9,221 bases of DNA from an uncultured Solobacterium sp. (GTDB taxonomy: Bacteria > Bacillota_I > Bacilli_A > Erysipelotrichales > Erysipelotrichaceae): the NCBI GenBank assembly GCA_938039295.1, contig CALHUY010000088.1, positions 1 to 9,221 of the forward strand, read 5' to 3'. Below are positions 1-6,255 of the stretch, one piece after another (within the stretch, counting starts at the first letter, position 1; every line of letters begins with the position of its first letter). The position numbers and the translations under genes were made by a program. The notes under the pieces are model-generated. The model did not search any database, was not told where the DNA came from, and saw nothing but the letters and a program-made list of their open reading frames with translations.

Positions 1-221
1 ATGATGCCATCGGCACCCAGTTCTTTACACATCGCTTTTAAAGTCTCTAATTTCCCTGTGCGGAATGCTGTATGGGGATCCATACTTTTTGATTGTTGCG
101 TAATCGTTCCAAGCACTTCTAGATTACACGCTTTACAGAGTGCTTCACATTCCTGCATCGCACTTGTAAAGGTACTACTATTCGCTTGTAAACAAACACC
201 CGCAAGAATGATTTTTCTCAT
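1..221 (-). CDS. hflX: GTPase HflX, N-terminal part (runs off left edge)
   Basis: The visible 73 codons begin MRKIILAGVCLQ and match the N-terminal domain of HflX, the GTPase that binds the 50S subunit and splits stalled or heat-damaged ribosomes. The diagnostic part is the stretch around residues 41-62: 'GTITQQSK..DP.TAFRTGKLETLK', which corresponds to the family's 'GEVTQ..K.DP.TYIGKGKLEELK'. The GTPase domain with its G motifs lies beyond the window, so activity cannot be judged. The start at 221 is preceded by a weak purine-rich site (AAGAAAG). The gene lies 13 bases after the stop of the acetyltransferase gene, so it is probably the third gene of the amidohydrolase operon. The visible part is fairly cysteine-rich (five Cys). 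A plus-strand frame over the same bases is an antisense shadow. The family call is fairly sure, although no GTPase motif can be seen. Confidence 0.82.
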   Translation of the reverse strand, partial: MRKIILAGVCLQANSSTFTSAMQECEALCKACNLEVLGTITQQSKSMDPHTAFRTGKLETLKAMCKELGADGI

Positions 222-234
222 ATATCTTTCTTTT

Positions 235-726
235 TTATTCACTTTCTAGTTGTAAATAATAATAGCTAACTGCTAACCACTGATTGTGCTTATATCCAAT
301 GTCTTCAAACGTTGCCTTTTTGATAAAGTCAAATCTTTCATGTAGTTTTTCGCTTGCAATATTCCCTGCTGTTACAAGCGATACGATATTCTTATAACTA
401 GATTTTCTAGCAATCGCAATCATCTCGTTCATCAAGATTTTACCATAACCATGATGACATGCATTAGGGTCTAAGTAGATTGCTAAATCAACTGTACATG
501 CATATGCTTGTCGACTATTAAAGTCAGAATAATATGCATATCCAAGCGGTTTATCATCCTCTTCTAAAATAATCCATGGATATTTTTCTGTGATGAAAGA
601 AACTCGTTGTTTAAATTCATCTAATGTTAATTCTTCTGTTTCAAATGTTGCAGTACTATTTCTGATATACCAGTTATACCAATTTAGAATAACTGGTATA
701 TCTTTTTCTTCAATTTTTCTAATCAT
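235..726 (-). CDS. GNAT N-acetyltransferase, phosphinothricin acetyltransferase-like
   Basis: The protein has 163 residues from the chosen start MIRKIEEKD. It resembles the PAT/Bar/YncA (COG1247) branch of GNAT enzymes, which move acetyl from acetyl-CoA to the amino group of small amino-acid-like substrates such as phosphinothricin or methionine sulfoximine. Visible landmarks are the N-terminal 'I.....IPVILNWYNWYI', 'PLGYAYYSDF', the acetyl-CoA loop 'HHGYGK' (motif A), and the C-terminal 'GNIASEKLHERFDF' plus 'DIGYKHNQWLAVSYY', all in the family's usual order. The residue where motif A normally has Q or R is Cys. A start 21 bases upstream (747, MVTRYTL) is open, but the inner ATG gives the family's usual N-terminus and overlaps the upstream stop as ATGATTAG, which suggests translational coupling. 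Neither start has a strong ribosome site. The substrate cannot be read from the sequence; a role in resistance or detoxification is inference. Confidence 0.85.
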   Translation of the reverse strand: MIRKIEEKDIPVILNWYNWYIRNSTATFETEELTLDEFKQRVSFITEKYPWIILEEDDKPLGYAYYSDFNSRQAYACTVDLAIYLDPNACHHGYGKILMNEMIAIARKSSYKNIVSLVTAGNIASEKLHERFDFIKKATFEDIGYKHNQWLAVSYYYLQLESE

Positions 727-2290
727 TAGAGTATACCGTGTTACCATCCATCACTGTTAACATTACCTTTGTTTGATGGATGTCAGAAACAGGTATCGTA
801 CGAATATCCTTTTCTAGTACAACGAAGTCTGCGTAATATCCCTCTTGGATTGCACCGATACAATGGTCCATGAATAACATCTTGGCACCGTTTGTTGTAA
901 AGGAAGCAATCGCTTCATCAACTGTTAGACATTCTTCTTCATTCATGCATGCATCATAAGAGATTGATTTTCTTGTGACTGCACATTCAATTCCCTTTAA
1001 TACATCCGGCATTTCTACTGGTGCATCTGAACCATTTGATACGAGTGTTCCTTTAAATAGCGTTTTATATGGATAGGAAGTCCTTGCAAGTTCCTTACCG
1101 ACTCTAGCATTTAGAATTTGTGCATCATAATCAATAAAAATTGATTGGAAATAACATGCTAATTTCTGTTCAAGTACTTGCTTGATTTGATCAGGTCTCA
1201 TAATCTGACAATGTACGATACCATGGTGTAAAGGATTGCCTTCTAATACAGTATCTTTATATACATGCAGTACATTATCTAATGCCGCATCTCCAATCGC
1301 ATGTGCGATGGTTGGCATATTGAACTGATTTGCTAGACGTACATAGGTTTCTATGACATCTTCTTCCAAGGATGCGATTCCCTTCGTTGTTGGATCATCC
1401 GCATATGCATTCTTCATAAAGGCAGTTCTAGCACCCAATGAACCATCTGTAATTAACTTTAGTGGGCCAATACGGAAATAGTCATCACCTACATCAAAGG
1501 TATAACCATCATCCAAGAACTTTGAAAATTCCTTTGGATTATTGAACTCGCATTGTTCATTGACACGCACCGTCATATCTTGTTTAAATGCCAGAGATTC
1601 AAAGGCTCTTAGCACTGGTTTATAGTCATGTGTAACTGCCAAGAAATCATCGCTACCGACCGTTGTAACGCCAAACTTATTTGCGTAACTTGCACCGATA
1701 TGAATGTATTCTTTAATCTTTTCTTCGTCTGGTTGTGGGTATGCATTATGAATATTATTTAATGCATTCTCTTCTACAAAACCATTCTCATAGTCGATGT
1801 TTCCACCTTCTACATTTGTATATTCTGTGATTCCAGCAGCTTTTAAAGCAGCTGTATTGGCAGATAAAACATGACCACACGCACGTGTTAAGGCAATTGG
1901 AACTTCTGTACTTATTTCATCTAGCATCTTTCTTGTTGGCTTTTGGTGATCCGGGAATGATTCTTCATTATAGCCACGACCAATAATCCACTCACCTACT
2001 TTTATGTTCGCAAGCTTTTCTTTTACCTTTGCGATAACTTCTTCATTAGAATGACAATCATCTAACACAACATTCGATAAGTACATGCCAAGTTCTGCTA
2101 GATGCATATGACTATCCACAAAACCAGGTACAACAAACATTCCCTTTAAATCGATAATTTCAGCACCTTCCCCACAAAGTAATTCTTCAATCTCTTGGTT
2201 TGTGCCAACTTTGATAATATATTCATCACTCGTCGCAAAAGCAGTTGCTGAATTTTGCCATATATTACAATTGATATAACCTTTTTTCAT
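719..2290 (-). CDS. YtcJ-like metal-dependent amidohydrolase
   Basis: This 523-residue protein matches the COG1574/YtcJ group of the amidohydrolase superfamily, probably a cytoplasmic zinc-type hydrolase of amide or related C-N bonds. Its length is normal for the group. The N-terminal beta domain leads into 'PGFVDSHMH', giving metal ligands His61 and His63. The barrel continues with 'GRGYNEE' (105-110), 'LTRACGH' (134-140), 'KLITDGSLGART' (278-289, with Lys278), 'AHAIGDAALD' (329-338, His330), 'GIVHCQ' (357-362, His360) and 'NGSDAPVE' (419-426, Asp422, the catalytic acid/base position). No signal peptide or membrane segment is seen. The start at 2290 has GGAG at 2301-2304 and a TATAAT box about 30 bases upstream. 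It is the first gene of an operon with the GNAT gene and hflX. The natural substrate is unknown for most of this family and cannot be inferred here. Confidence 0.9.
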   Translation of the reverse strand: MKKGYINCNIWQNSATAFATSDEYIIKVGTNQEIEELLCGEGAEIIDLKGMFVVPGFVDSHMHLAELGMYLSNVVLDDCHSNEEVIAKVKEKLANIKVGEWIIGRGYNEESFPDHQKPTRKMLDEISTEVPIALTRACGHVLSANTAALKAAGITEYTNVEGGNIDYENGFVEENALNNIHNAYPQPDEEKIKEYIHIGASYANKFGVTTVGSDDFLAVTHDYKPVLRAFESLAFKQDMTVRVNEQCEFNNPKEFSKFLDDGYTFDVGDDYFRIGPLKLITDGSLGARTAFMKNAYADDPTTKGIASLEEDVIETYVRLANQFNMPTIAHAIGDAALDNVLHVYKDTVLEGNPLHHGIVHCQIMRPDQIKQVLEQKLACYFQSIFIDYDAQILNARVGKELARTSYPYKTLFKGTLVSNGSDAPVEMPDVLKGIECAVTRKSISYDACMNEEECLTVDEAIASFTTNGAKMLFMDHCIGAIQEGYYADFVVLEKDIRTIPVSDIHQTKVMLTVMDGNTVYSND

Positions 2291-2318
2291 GTGCGATGAT
2301 CTCCATTTCTTCTTAAAG

Positions 2319-2347
2319 ATTATACTATTAACCCTTATTTCTTCATA
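2319..2347 (-). promoter_or_regulatory. Promoter of the amidohydrolase operon
   Basis: A perfect TATAAT -10 box is read on the minus strand at 2324-2319. The best -35 at 17-base spacing is TATGAA (2347-2342), which is poor, so the -10 carries the call. Transcription would begin near 2312, giving a leader of about 22 bases that contains the GGAG site. The box lies after the trxA terminator, which fits an independent start for the operon. Confidence 0.55.
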
Positions 2348-2395
2348 GGGAATACTAAGGAAGCACTGTACTTTATATAAAAACCCTTGCTATAT

Positions 2396-2421
2396 AAAAA
2401 GTGGGTTTTCACCCACTCTTT
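2396..2421 (-). terminator. Rho-independent terminator after trxA
   Basis: Read on the minus strand, the stem AAAGAGTGGGT / ACCCACTTTTT has a GAAA loop: 11 pairs with one G-U, of which the six inner pairs (GTGGGT/ACCCAC) are the strong part. The last five stem bases are the T run itself, followed by ATATA. It begins about 9 bases after the trxA stop and is a textbook intrinsic terminator closing the epimerase-nagB-trxA unit. Confidence 0.9.
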
Positions 2422-2429
2422 AGACGTTC

Positions 2430-2741
2430 TTATAAAGTCTGCTTAACAACAGCTTCAAGTTCTTCTCTTGGCATGAATCCTAAAGAAGAAGCTACCTTTT
2501 CGCCATTCTTGAAACCAATCATTGTAGGAATAGACATGATACCATACTGTTGGGCAATCTCAGGATTGTCATCAACATTGACCTTTACAAACTTAATGTC
2601 TGTATAGTCCTTAGAAATTTCTTCAAGAACTGGTCCTACCATCTTACATGGTCCACACCAGTCAGCGTAAAAGTCTACAAATACTGATTTGTTACCAGCT
2701 AATACTTGATCATATTCTGCTTTATTCTTAATAATATCCAT
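2430..2741 (-). CDS. trxA: Thioredoxin
   Basis: This is a single-domain thioredoxin of 103 residues, the usual length, that reduces disulfides in cytoplasmic proteins and is recharged by thioredoxin reductase. The active site is WCGPCK with Cys29 and Cys32. The preceding 'FVDFYADW' strand, the cis-proline in 'SIPT' (Pro72) and 'F.NGEKV' complete the fold. No signal peptide is present, so it is the cytoplasmic form. A good ribosome site (CGGAGG) sits 9 bases before the ATG at 2741. The gene follows nagB by 61 bases with no terminator between them, so it may be read through from the upstream sugar genes, with a weak candidate promoter of its own in the gap. A strong terminator follows. No reductase gene is in the window. 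The call is secure. Confidence 0.97.
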   Translation of the reverse strand: MDIIKNKAEYDQVLAGNKSVFVDFYADWCGPCKMVGPVLEEISKDYTDIKFVKVNVDDNPEIAQQYGIMSIPTMIGFKNGEKVASSLGFMPREELEAVVKQTL

Positions 2742-2761
2742 TTTTGAATACCTCCGTGTAC

Positions 2762-2790
2762 ATATTATTACATAAATATATTTGATACAA
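2762..2790 (-). promoter_or_regulatory. Possible separate promoter for trxA
   Basis: In the gap between nagB and trxA the minus strand has TTGTAT (2790-2785), 17 bases, then TAATAT (2767-2762). These match the -35 and -10 consensus at about 3/6 and 4/6. The gap is very AT-rich, so chance matches are likely. This is only a candidate. Confidence 0.3.
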
Positions 2791-2802
2791 AAGAATTATG
2801 CT

Positions 2803-3531
2803 CTATTTAATTTTTGCGGCAGCTTCTTCATCTAAAATAACAGTTACATCTGGGTGATCCTGTAAAATACTTGCTGGACATTCTGTTGTCTTAGGACCCT
2901 TGATCATACCGTATACTGCATCAGCCTTATTTGCGCCTGTAGCGATTAAGATAATCTTCTTCGCACGCATAATTGTGCCTAAACCTTGTGTAATTGCAAG
3001 TGTTGGAACTTGTTCAATATCACCACCGAAGAAGCGAGCATTGTCCTTACGTGTTTGTTCTGTTAGTTCCATTGTATGTGTCAAACTGTCAAAGGCAGCA
3101 CCTGGTTCATTGAAAGCGATATGTCCATCAGAACCAATACCAAGAATTTGTACATCTACAACATACTTGGCCATTTCACTTTCATAACGTACGCATTCAG
3201 CTTCTGCATCAGCCGCTTCCCCATTAGGAATATGAATATTCTCTTCAGGTACGTCAATCTCATTGAAGAGATTATCATGCATGAATGTGTAGTAACTCTG
3301 TTCATGATTACGTGGTAAACCAACATATTCATCTAGGTTGAATGTAATAGCATTCTTATAAGATGTACCATTTGTCTTATGGTCTGCAATCATCTTCTTA
3401 TACAAACCAACTGGTGTAGAACCTGTAGCCAATCCTAATACTGGATTTTCCTTCTCTACAACCTGACGCATAATCTTAAATGCTTCTTCACTTACTTGGT
3501 CATAGGAATCTGCGATAACAATTTTTAACAT
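2803..3531 (-). CDS. nagB: Glucosamine-6-phosphate deaminase
   Basis: NagB converts glucosamine-6-phosphate to fructose-6-phosphate and ammonia, taking amino sugars such as GlcNAc into glycolysis; it is cytoplasmic. The 242-residue protein shows the phosphate loop 'LATGSTP' (34-40), 'NLDEYVGL' (65-72, with catalytic Asp67) and 'GIGSDGHIAFNEPG' (131-144, Asp135, His137, Glu142), corresponding to Asp72, Asp141, His143 and Glu148 of the E. coli enzyme. It has the short length of the Bacillus-type enzyme and lacks the C-terminal tail of the allosteric E. coli form, so it is probably not GlcNAc6P-activated (inference). An AAGGAG site precedes the ATG. It starts 18 bases after the epimerase-like gene and is followed by trxA. 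No nagA or amino-sugar transporter is in the window. Confidence 0.96.
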   Translation of the reverse strand: MLKIVIADSYDQVSEEAFKIMRQVVEKENPVLGLATGSTPVGLYKKMIADHKTNGTSYKNAITFNLDEYVGLPRNHEQSYYTFMHDNLFNEIDVPEENIHIPNGEAADAEAECVRYESEMAKYVVDVQILGIGSDGHIAFNEPGAAFDSLTHTMELTEQTRKDNARFFGGDIEQVPTLAITQGLGTIMRAKKIILIATGANKADAVYGMIKGPKTTECPASILQDHPDVTVILDEEAAAKIK

Positions 3532-3549
3532 TTTTCTTTCTCCTTCTTT

Positions 3550-4362
3550 TTAGAATAGTGTTATTGAATACGCTGTTTGCCAGCTATCATTTACATCTAA
3601 TATAATTGTTCCTTCACGTTTTTCAAACGGAACTTCATTCTTTTCAAAATCTGTATGAGAGTACCATGGCTCAATACATACAAACGGTGCATATGGTGAC
3701 CAATATGCAAGCCAAGGATAACCCTGATATTCTACCTGTACACCATGTGTGCCATCTGTTAGTTTCGTACAGGTACTACGTGGGTTTTGGATAATGATTG
3801 TTTTCTTTAATGCATCTTTATCCAAGATGATCACATCTACTTCTTGTCCGCCTATCAATTCCTTTTGATTTAACTCTAAGTGGTACATATCAAATACTTT
3901 CCCTTCTTCAAGTGGACAATTGAAGGCTGGATGTAATCCAAAGTTAAATGGCATTGAACACGTATTTCTATTTTCTATACGATATGTGATATCTAACTTT
4001 TTCCCTTCTAAAGTATATGTAACTTCAAGTCTGAAGTGAAATGGATATTGTGCCAGTGTTTCTTCACTATCACAAAGTTCCATTACAATTTGAGTATCAG
4101 TATGTTTGATACATTTAAATTCACTATTTCTAGCAAAGCCATGGTTTCCAGTTTGATATTCTTTTCCTTGAATATGTAAGATACCATCCCAAGTTTTTCC
4201 AACCATCGGAAACAAGATTGGATTTCTGCCAGCCCAATAAGTCTTATCACCTTGCCAGATTGCCTCAATATTCGTTTCATGATCATAGAAGCTATGAATT
4301 TCTGCTGCATGTTCATCAATCGTTACTGACACAAGTGAATTTCGAATTGTATACGATGACAT
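3550..4362 (-). CDS. Aldose 1-epimerase family protein (LacX/GalM-like)
   Basis: This 270-residue beta-sandwich sugar epimerase (mutarotase) relative most resembles the LacX-type subgroup rather than classical GalM. Landmarks, numbered from the chosen start, are 'AGRNPILFP' (44-52, Arg46), 'GNHGFARNSEF' (72-82, His74), 'FGLHPAF' (141-147, His144) and 'CIEPWYSHTD' (229-238, Glu231), which are the substrate-binding Arg, the two His and the catalytic Glu of the family. It should interconvert alpha and beta anomers of a hexose or a phosphorylated sugar in the cytoplasm; the sugar is unknown. An open frame continues 22 codons upstream to 4428. The inner ATG is preferred because GGGGGA sits 4 bases before it, a perfect extended -10 lies inside the upstream extension, and the protein then begins with the first family strand. 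It is the first gene of the unit with nagB and trxA. Confidence 0.88.
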   Translation of the reverse strand: MSSYTIRNSLVSVTIDEHAAEIHSFYDHETNIEAIWQGDKTYWAGRNPILFPMVGKTWDGILHIQGKEYQTGNHGFARNSEFKCIKHTDTQIVMELCDSEETLAQYPFHFRLEVTYTLEGKKLDITYRIENRNTCSMPFNFGLHPAFNCPLEEGKVFDMYHLELNQKELIGGQEVDVIILDKDALKKTIIIQNPRSTCTKLTDGTHGVQVEYQGYPWLAYWSPYAPFVCIEPWYSHTDFEKNEVPFEKREGTIILDVNDSWQTAYSITLF

Positions 4363-4386
4363 ATATTCCCCCAACTCATTGGTTTT

Positions 4387-4395
4387 ATTATAACA
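4387..4395 (-). promoter_or_regulatory. Extended -10 promoter for the epimerase-nagB-trxA unit
   Basis: The minus strand reads TGTTATAAT at 4395-4387, a perfect extended -10 (TGnTATAAT). There is no good -35 at 16-18 bases, which is tolerable for an extended -10 promoter. The start would be near 4380, giving a leader of about 18 bases that contains the GGGGGA ribosome site at 4367-4372. Confidence 0.65.
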
Positions 4396-4467
4396 CTTTG
4401 AAAGATTTATAAATTTCAATCCTTCCACAAAATCTATAAATTCATATTTTTTTCAAGAATTTAACCA

Positions 4468-4502
4468 TATAATTGGACTTTTTTCACAGTTAGCGTGATA
4501 AT
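4468..4502 (+). promoter_or_regulatory. pta promoter region, two candidates
   Basis: Two -10-like boxes lie upstream of pta. TATAAT at 4468-4473 is perfect but has no recognisable -35. GATAAT at 4497-4502 has TTGGAC (4473-4478) 18 bases upstream. The first would give a leader of about 48 bases, the second about 19. The sequence alone does not decide which is used, or whether both are. Confidence 0.4.
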
Positions 4503-4527
4503 TTTAATGTTCAAGGAGGAAATTACT

Positions 4528-5532
4528 ATGTCATTTATCGACGGTATTAAAGAAAGAGCTAAAAAAGATATAAAAACAATTGTATTACCAGAATCAGAAG
4601 ACGAAAGAACACTTCGTGCTACTGCTAAAATCTTAGAAGAAAAGACAGCAAATATTATCTTAATTGGTGATGAGGCTGTTGTAAAAGCAGATGCAGAGAA
4701 ATATGGCGTTAACATCGATGGTGCAACTATCATTAACCCAGAAACATCAGATAAGTTAGAAGAATATGTAAATACATTATATGAATTACGTAAGGCTAAG
4801 GGTATGACTCTTGAAGCTGCTCGTGAAGCATTATTAGGTGACCGTACAACATTCGGTGTCATGGTATTGAAGACAGGTGGCGCTGATGGTCTTGTATCAG
4901 GTGCTTGCCACTCTACTGCAAACACTTTACGTCCAGCATTACAAATCCTACGTACAGCTCCAGGTGCGAAGTTAGTTTCAGGCTTCTTCATTATGGACGT
5001 TCCAAATTGCGAATTTGGTTATAATGGAACATTTGCATTCGCAGACTGTGGTCTAAACCAAGATCCTGACAGTGAAAGCTTAGCAGCTATCGCTAACGAT
5101 ACAGCAAATACATTCAGATCACTTGTAGGAGCTGAACCAAAGGTTGCTTTCCTTTCCCACTCTACAAAGGGAAGTGCAAAACATGCATTAGTAGATAAGG
5201 TTGTAAATGCAGTTGAAATTGCTCACCAACAATATCCAGATTTAGTATGTGATGGTGAATTACAGTTAGATGCCGCAATCGTTCCAGAAGTTGCCGCAAC
5301 TAAGGCTCCAGGTTCCCCTGTAGCAGGTCAAGCAAACGTATTAATTTTCCCTAACCTTGATGGTGGTAACGTTGGTTACAAGTTAGTACAGCGTTTAGCT
5401 AAGGCTGAAGCGTATGGACCAATGTTACAAGGTATCGCAAAGCCAGTAAACGATTTATCCCGTGGATGTTCTTGGGAAGATATCGTTGGTGTAGTAGCCT
5501 TAACAGCTGTACAAGCACAAAACAGTAAATAA
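4528..5532 (+). CDS. pta: Phosphate acetyltransferase (short form)
   Basis: Pta reversibly converts acetyl-CoA plus phosphate to acetyl phosphate and CoA; with acetate kinase this makes ATP during fermentation. The 334-residue protein is the short, single-domain form, without the N-terminal DRTGG region of the enterobacterial enzyme. Landmarks are 'IVLPESEDERTLRA' (18-31), Arg88 in 'YELRKAKG', 'GVMVLKTGGADGLVSGA' (110-126), 'TLRPALQ' with Arg135, 'GELQLDAA' (243-250), 'ANVLIFPNLDGGN' (269-281) and 'DLSRGCSWEDIV' (309-320). Ser311, Arg312 and Asp318 match Ser309, Arg310 and Asp316 of the Methanosarcina enzyme. AAGGAGG (4513-4519) stands 8 bases before the ATG at 4528; an open frame from 4495 is rejected because of this site. 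No ackA is adjacent in the window, so the gene appears to be a single transcription unit ending at the hairpin at 5566. Confidence 0.97.
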   Translation: MSFIDGIKERAKKDIKTIVLPESEDERTLRATAKILEEKTANIILIGDEAVVKADAEKYGVNIDGATIINPETSDKLEEYVNTLYELRKAKGMTLEAAREALLGDRTTFGVMVLKTGGADGLVSGACHSTANTLRPALQILRTAPGAKLVSGFFIMDVPNCEFGYNGTFAFADCGLNQDPDSESLAAIANDTANTFRSLVGAEPKVAFLSHSTKGSAKHALVDKVVNAVEIAHQQYPDLVCDGELQLDAAIVPEVAATKAPGSPVAGQANVLIFPNLDGGNVGYKLVQRLAKAEAYGPMLQGIAKPVNDLSRGCSWEDIVGVVALTAVQAQNSK

Positions 5533-5565
5533 TAATTTAACGCATGCTTGCATACATACAAAAAT

Positions 5566-5594
5566 AAGAGATATCTATACGGATATCTCTTTTA
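5566..5594. terminator. Bidirectional terminator between pta and the HAD gene
   Basis: A perfect 10-base stem AAGAGATATC / GATATCTCTT encloses the loop TATACG (5576-5581). The plus strand continues as TTATT after a TTTT run, and the minus strand as TTATTTTTG, so the hairpin can end both pta (stop at 5532) and the convergent HAD gene (stop at 5606). Confidence 0.88.
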
Positions 5595-5605
5595 TTGTAT
5601 ATGGT

Positions 5606-6169
5606 TTATTTCTTATCCCAAGGAAGTAAGTTATCTCCCTTTACAAGATATGCATTCGTAGCGATTCTTGCAAGTGGTGTATCAGAGTAAGAATCGGAGT
5701 AGAAGTTGTCGATTTTTGTATCGTTGAATATTTCACGATAACGACGTACCTTCTCTTCCCCATGACAATTGAGCCCACTATACTCACCCGTGTGCATATC
5801 TACTACACTGGCCATGCATGTTTTAATACCAACCTTCTTGCAGAAAGATTGAATTAAAAATTCTGGAGAAGCAGATATAACTACATCATCTTCTTTCTGT
5901 GTATCTTTATACCACTGCTTTACATGATCTAAGTGAGAACTCGTATAGTCTTCTACTACTTTTTCCATATCTTCCACATAGCAAAACATGCGATATAGAT
6001 TTGATTTAAAAGTAAGCTTTGGTACAATACGTAACACATATAAAAGTCCAAACCATACTGTACGTGGTAAATTGATTAAAGTTTTAGGGCGATGTATCCA
6101 AAGATATTTCACAAAACCTACTGTAGAATCACCCCGGTAAATTGTATCATCCCAATCGTAAACGTTCAT
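5606..6169 (-). CDS. HAD-superfamily IB phosphatase-like protein
   Basis: This 187-residue protein has all four HAD hydrolase motifs: I, 'VYDWDDTI' (3-10, nucleophile Asp5 and acid/base Asp7); II, 'ISASP' (98-102); III, Lys140 in 'GEEKVRR'; and IV, 'SDSYSDTPL' (158-166, Asp159 and Asp163). The small helical cap between motifs I and II is the subclass IB arrangement also found in phosphoserine phosphatases and PgpC-like enzymes. A hydrophobic stretch in the cap (residues 38-50, VWFGLLYVLRIVP) suggests contact with the membrane or a lipid substrate, but that is inference. The start at 6169 is chosen because GGAG (6176-6179) lies 6 bases before it; the ATG 12 bases upstream has no such site. It has its own promoter and converges on pta. 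The substrate is unknown. Confidence 0.87.
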   Translation of the reverse strand: MNVYDWDDTIYRGDSTVGFVKYLWIHRPKTLINLPRTVWFGLLYVLRIVPKLTFKSNLYRMFCYVEDMEKVVEDYTSSHLDHVKQWYKDTQKEDDVVISASPEFLIQSFCKKVGIKTCMASVVDMHTGEYSGLNCHGEEKVRRYREIFNDTKIDNFYSDSYSDTPLARIATNAYLVKGDNLLPWDKK

Positions 6170-6196
6170 TGTATTCTCCATTCTGAATGCTTTTAC

Positions 6197-6225
6197 AAGA
6201 TAAGATATCTTTGTATAAATTGCAA
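6197..6225 (-). promoter_or_regulatory. Promoter of the HAD phosphatase-like gene
   Basis: The minus strand reads TTGCAA (6225-6220), exactly 17 bases, then TATCTT (6202-6197), each matching consensus at 4/6. The start would be near 6190, giving a leader of about 21 bases with the GGAG site. It sits just beyond the groEL terminator, which isolates the gene from groESL. Confidence 0.5.
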
Positions 6226-6229
6226 GCCT

Positions 6230-6255
6230 AAAAAAGATAGCCTAAGCTATCTTTT
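6230..6255 (-). terminator. Rho-independent terminator overlapping the groEL stop
   Basis: On the minus strand a perfect stem AAAAGATAGC / GCTATCTTTT with loop TTAG is followed by further T residues, giving a six-T run. The first stem bases are the last two bases of the groEL TAA stop (6256-6254). This ends the groES-groEL operon. Confidence 0.9.

Noticed and set aside
1..249. Plus-strand 82-codon open frame at the left edge
   Set aside because: It is antisense to the clear HflX N-terminus and resembles no family.
4363..4428. Longer start of the epimerase-like gene at 4428
   Set aside because: The extra 22 codons include a perfect extended -10 promoter, and the inner ATG has a GGGGGA site.
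4488..4501. Possible CcpA cre site before pta (AGTTAGCGTGATAA)
   Set aside because: It has the central CG but about three mismatches at conserved cre positions, and it overlaps a candidate -10 box; too weak to claim.
4495..4527. Upstream start of pta at 4495
   Set aside because: It would place the strong AAGGAGG ribosome site inside the coding region; the family N-terminus begins at MSFIDGIKERA.
4461..4991. Minus-strand 176-codon open frame across the start of pta
   Set aside because: It is antisense to well-conserved pta coding sequence, has no ribosome site, and its serine/alanine-rich composition is that of a reverse-strand shadow.
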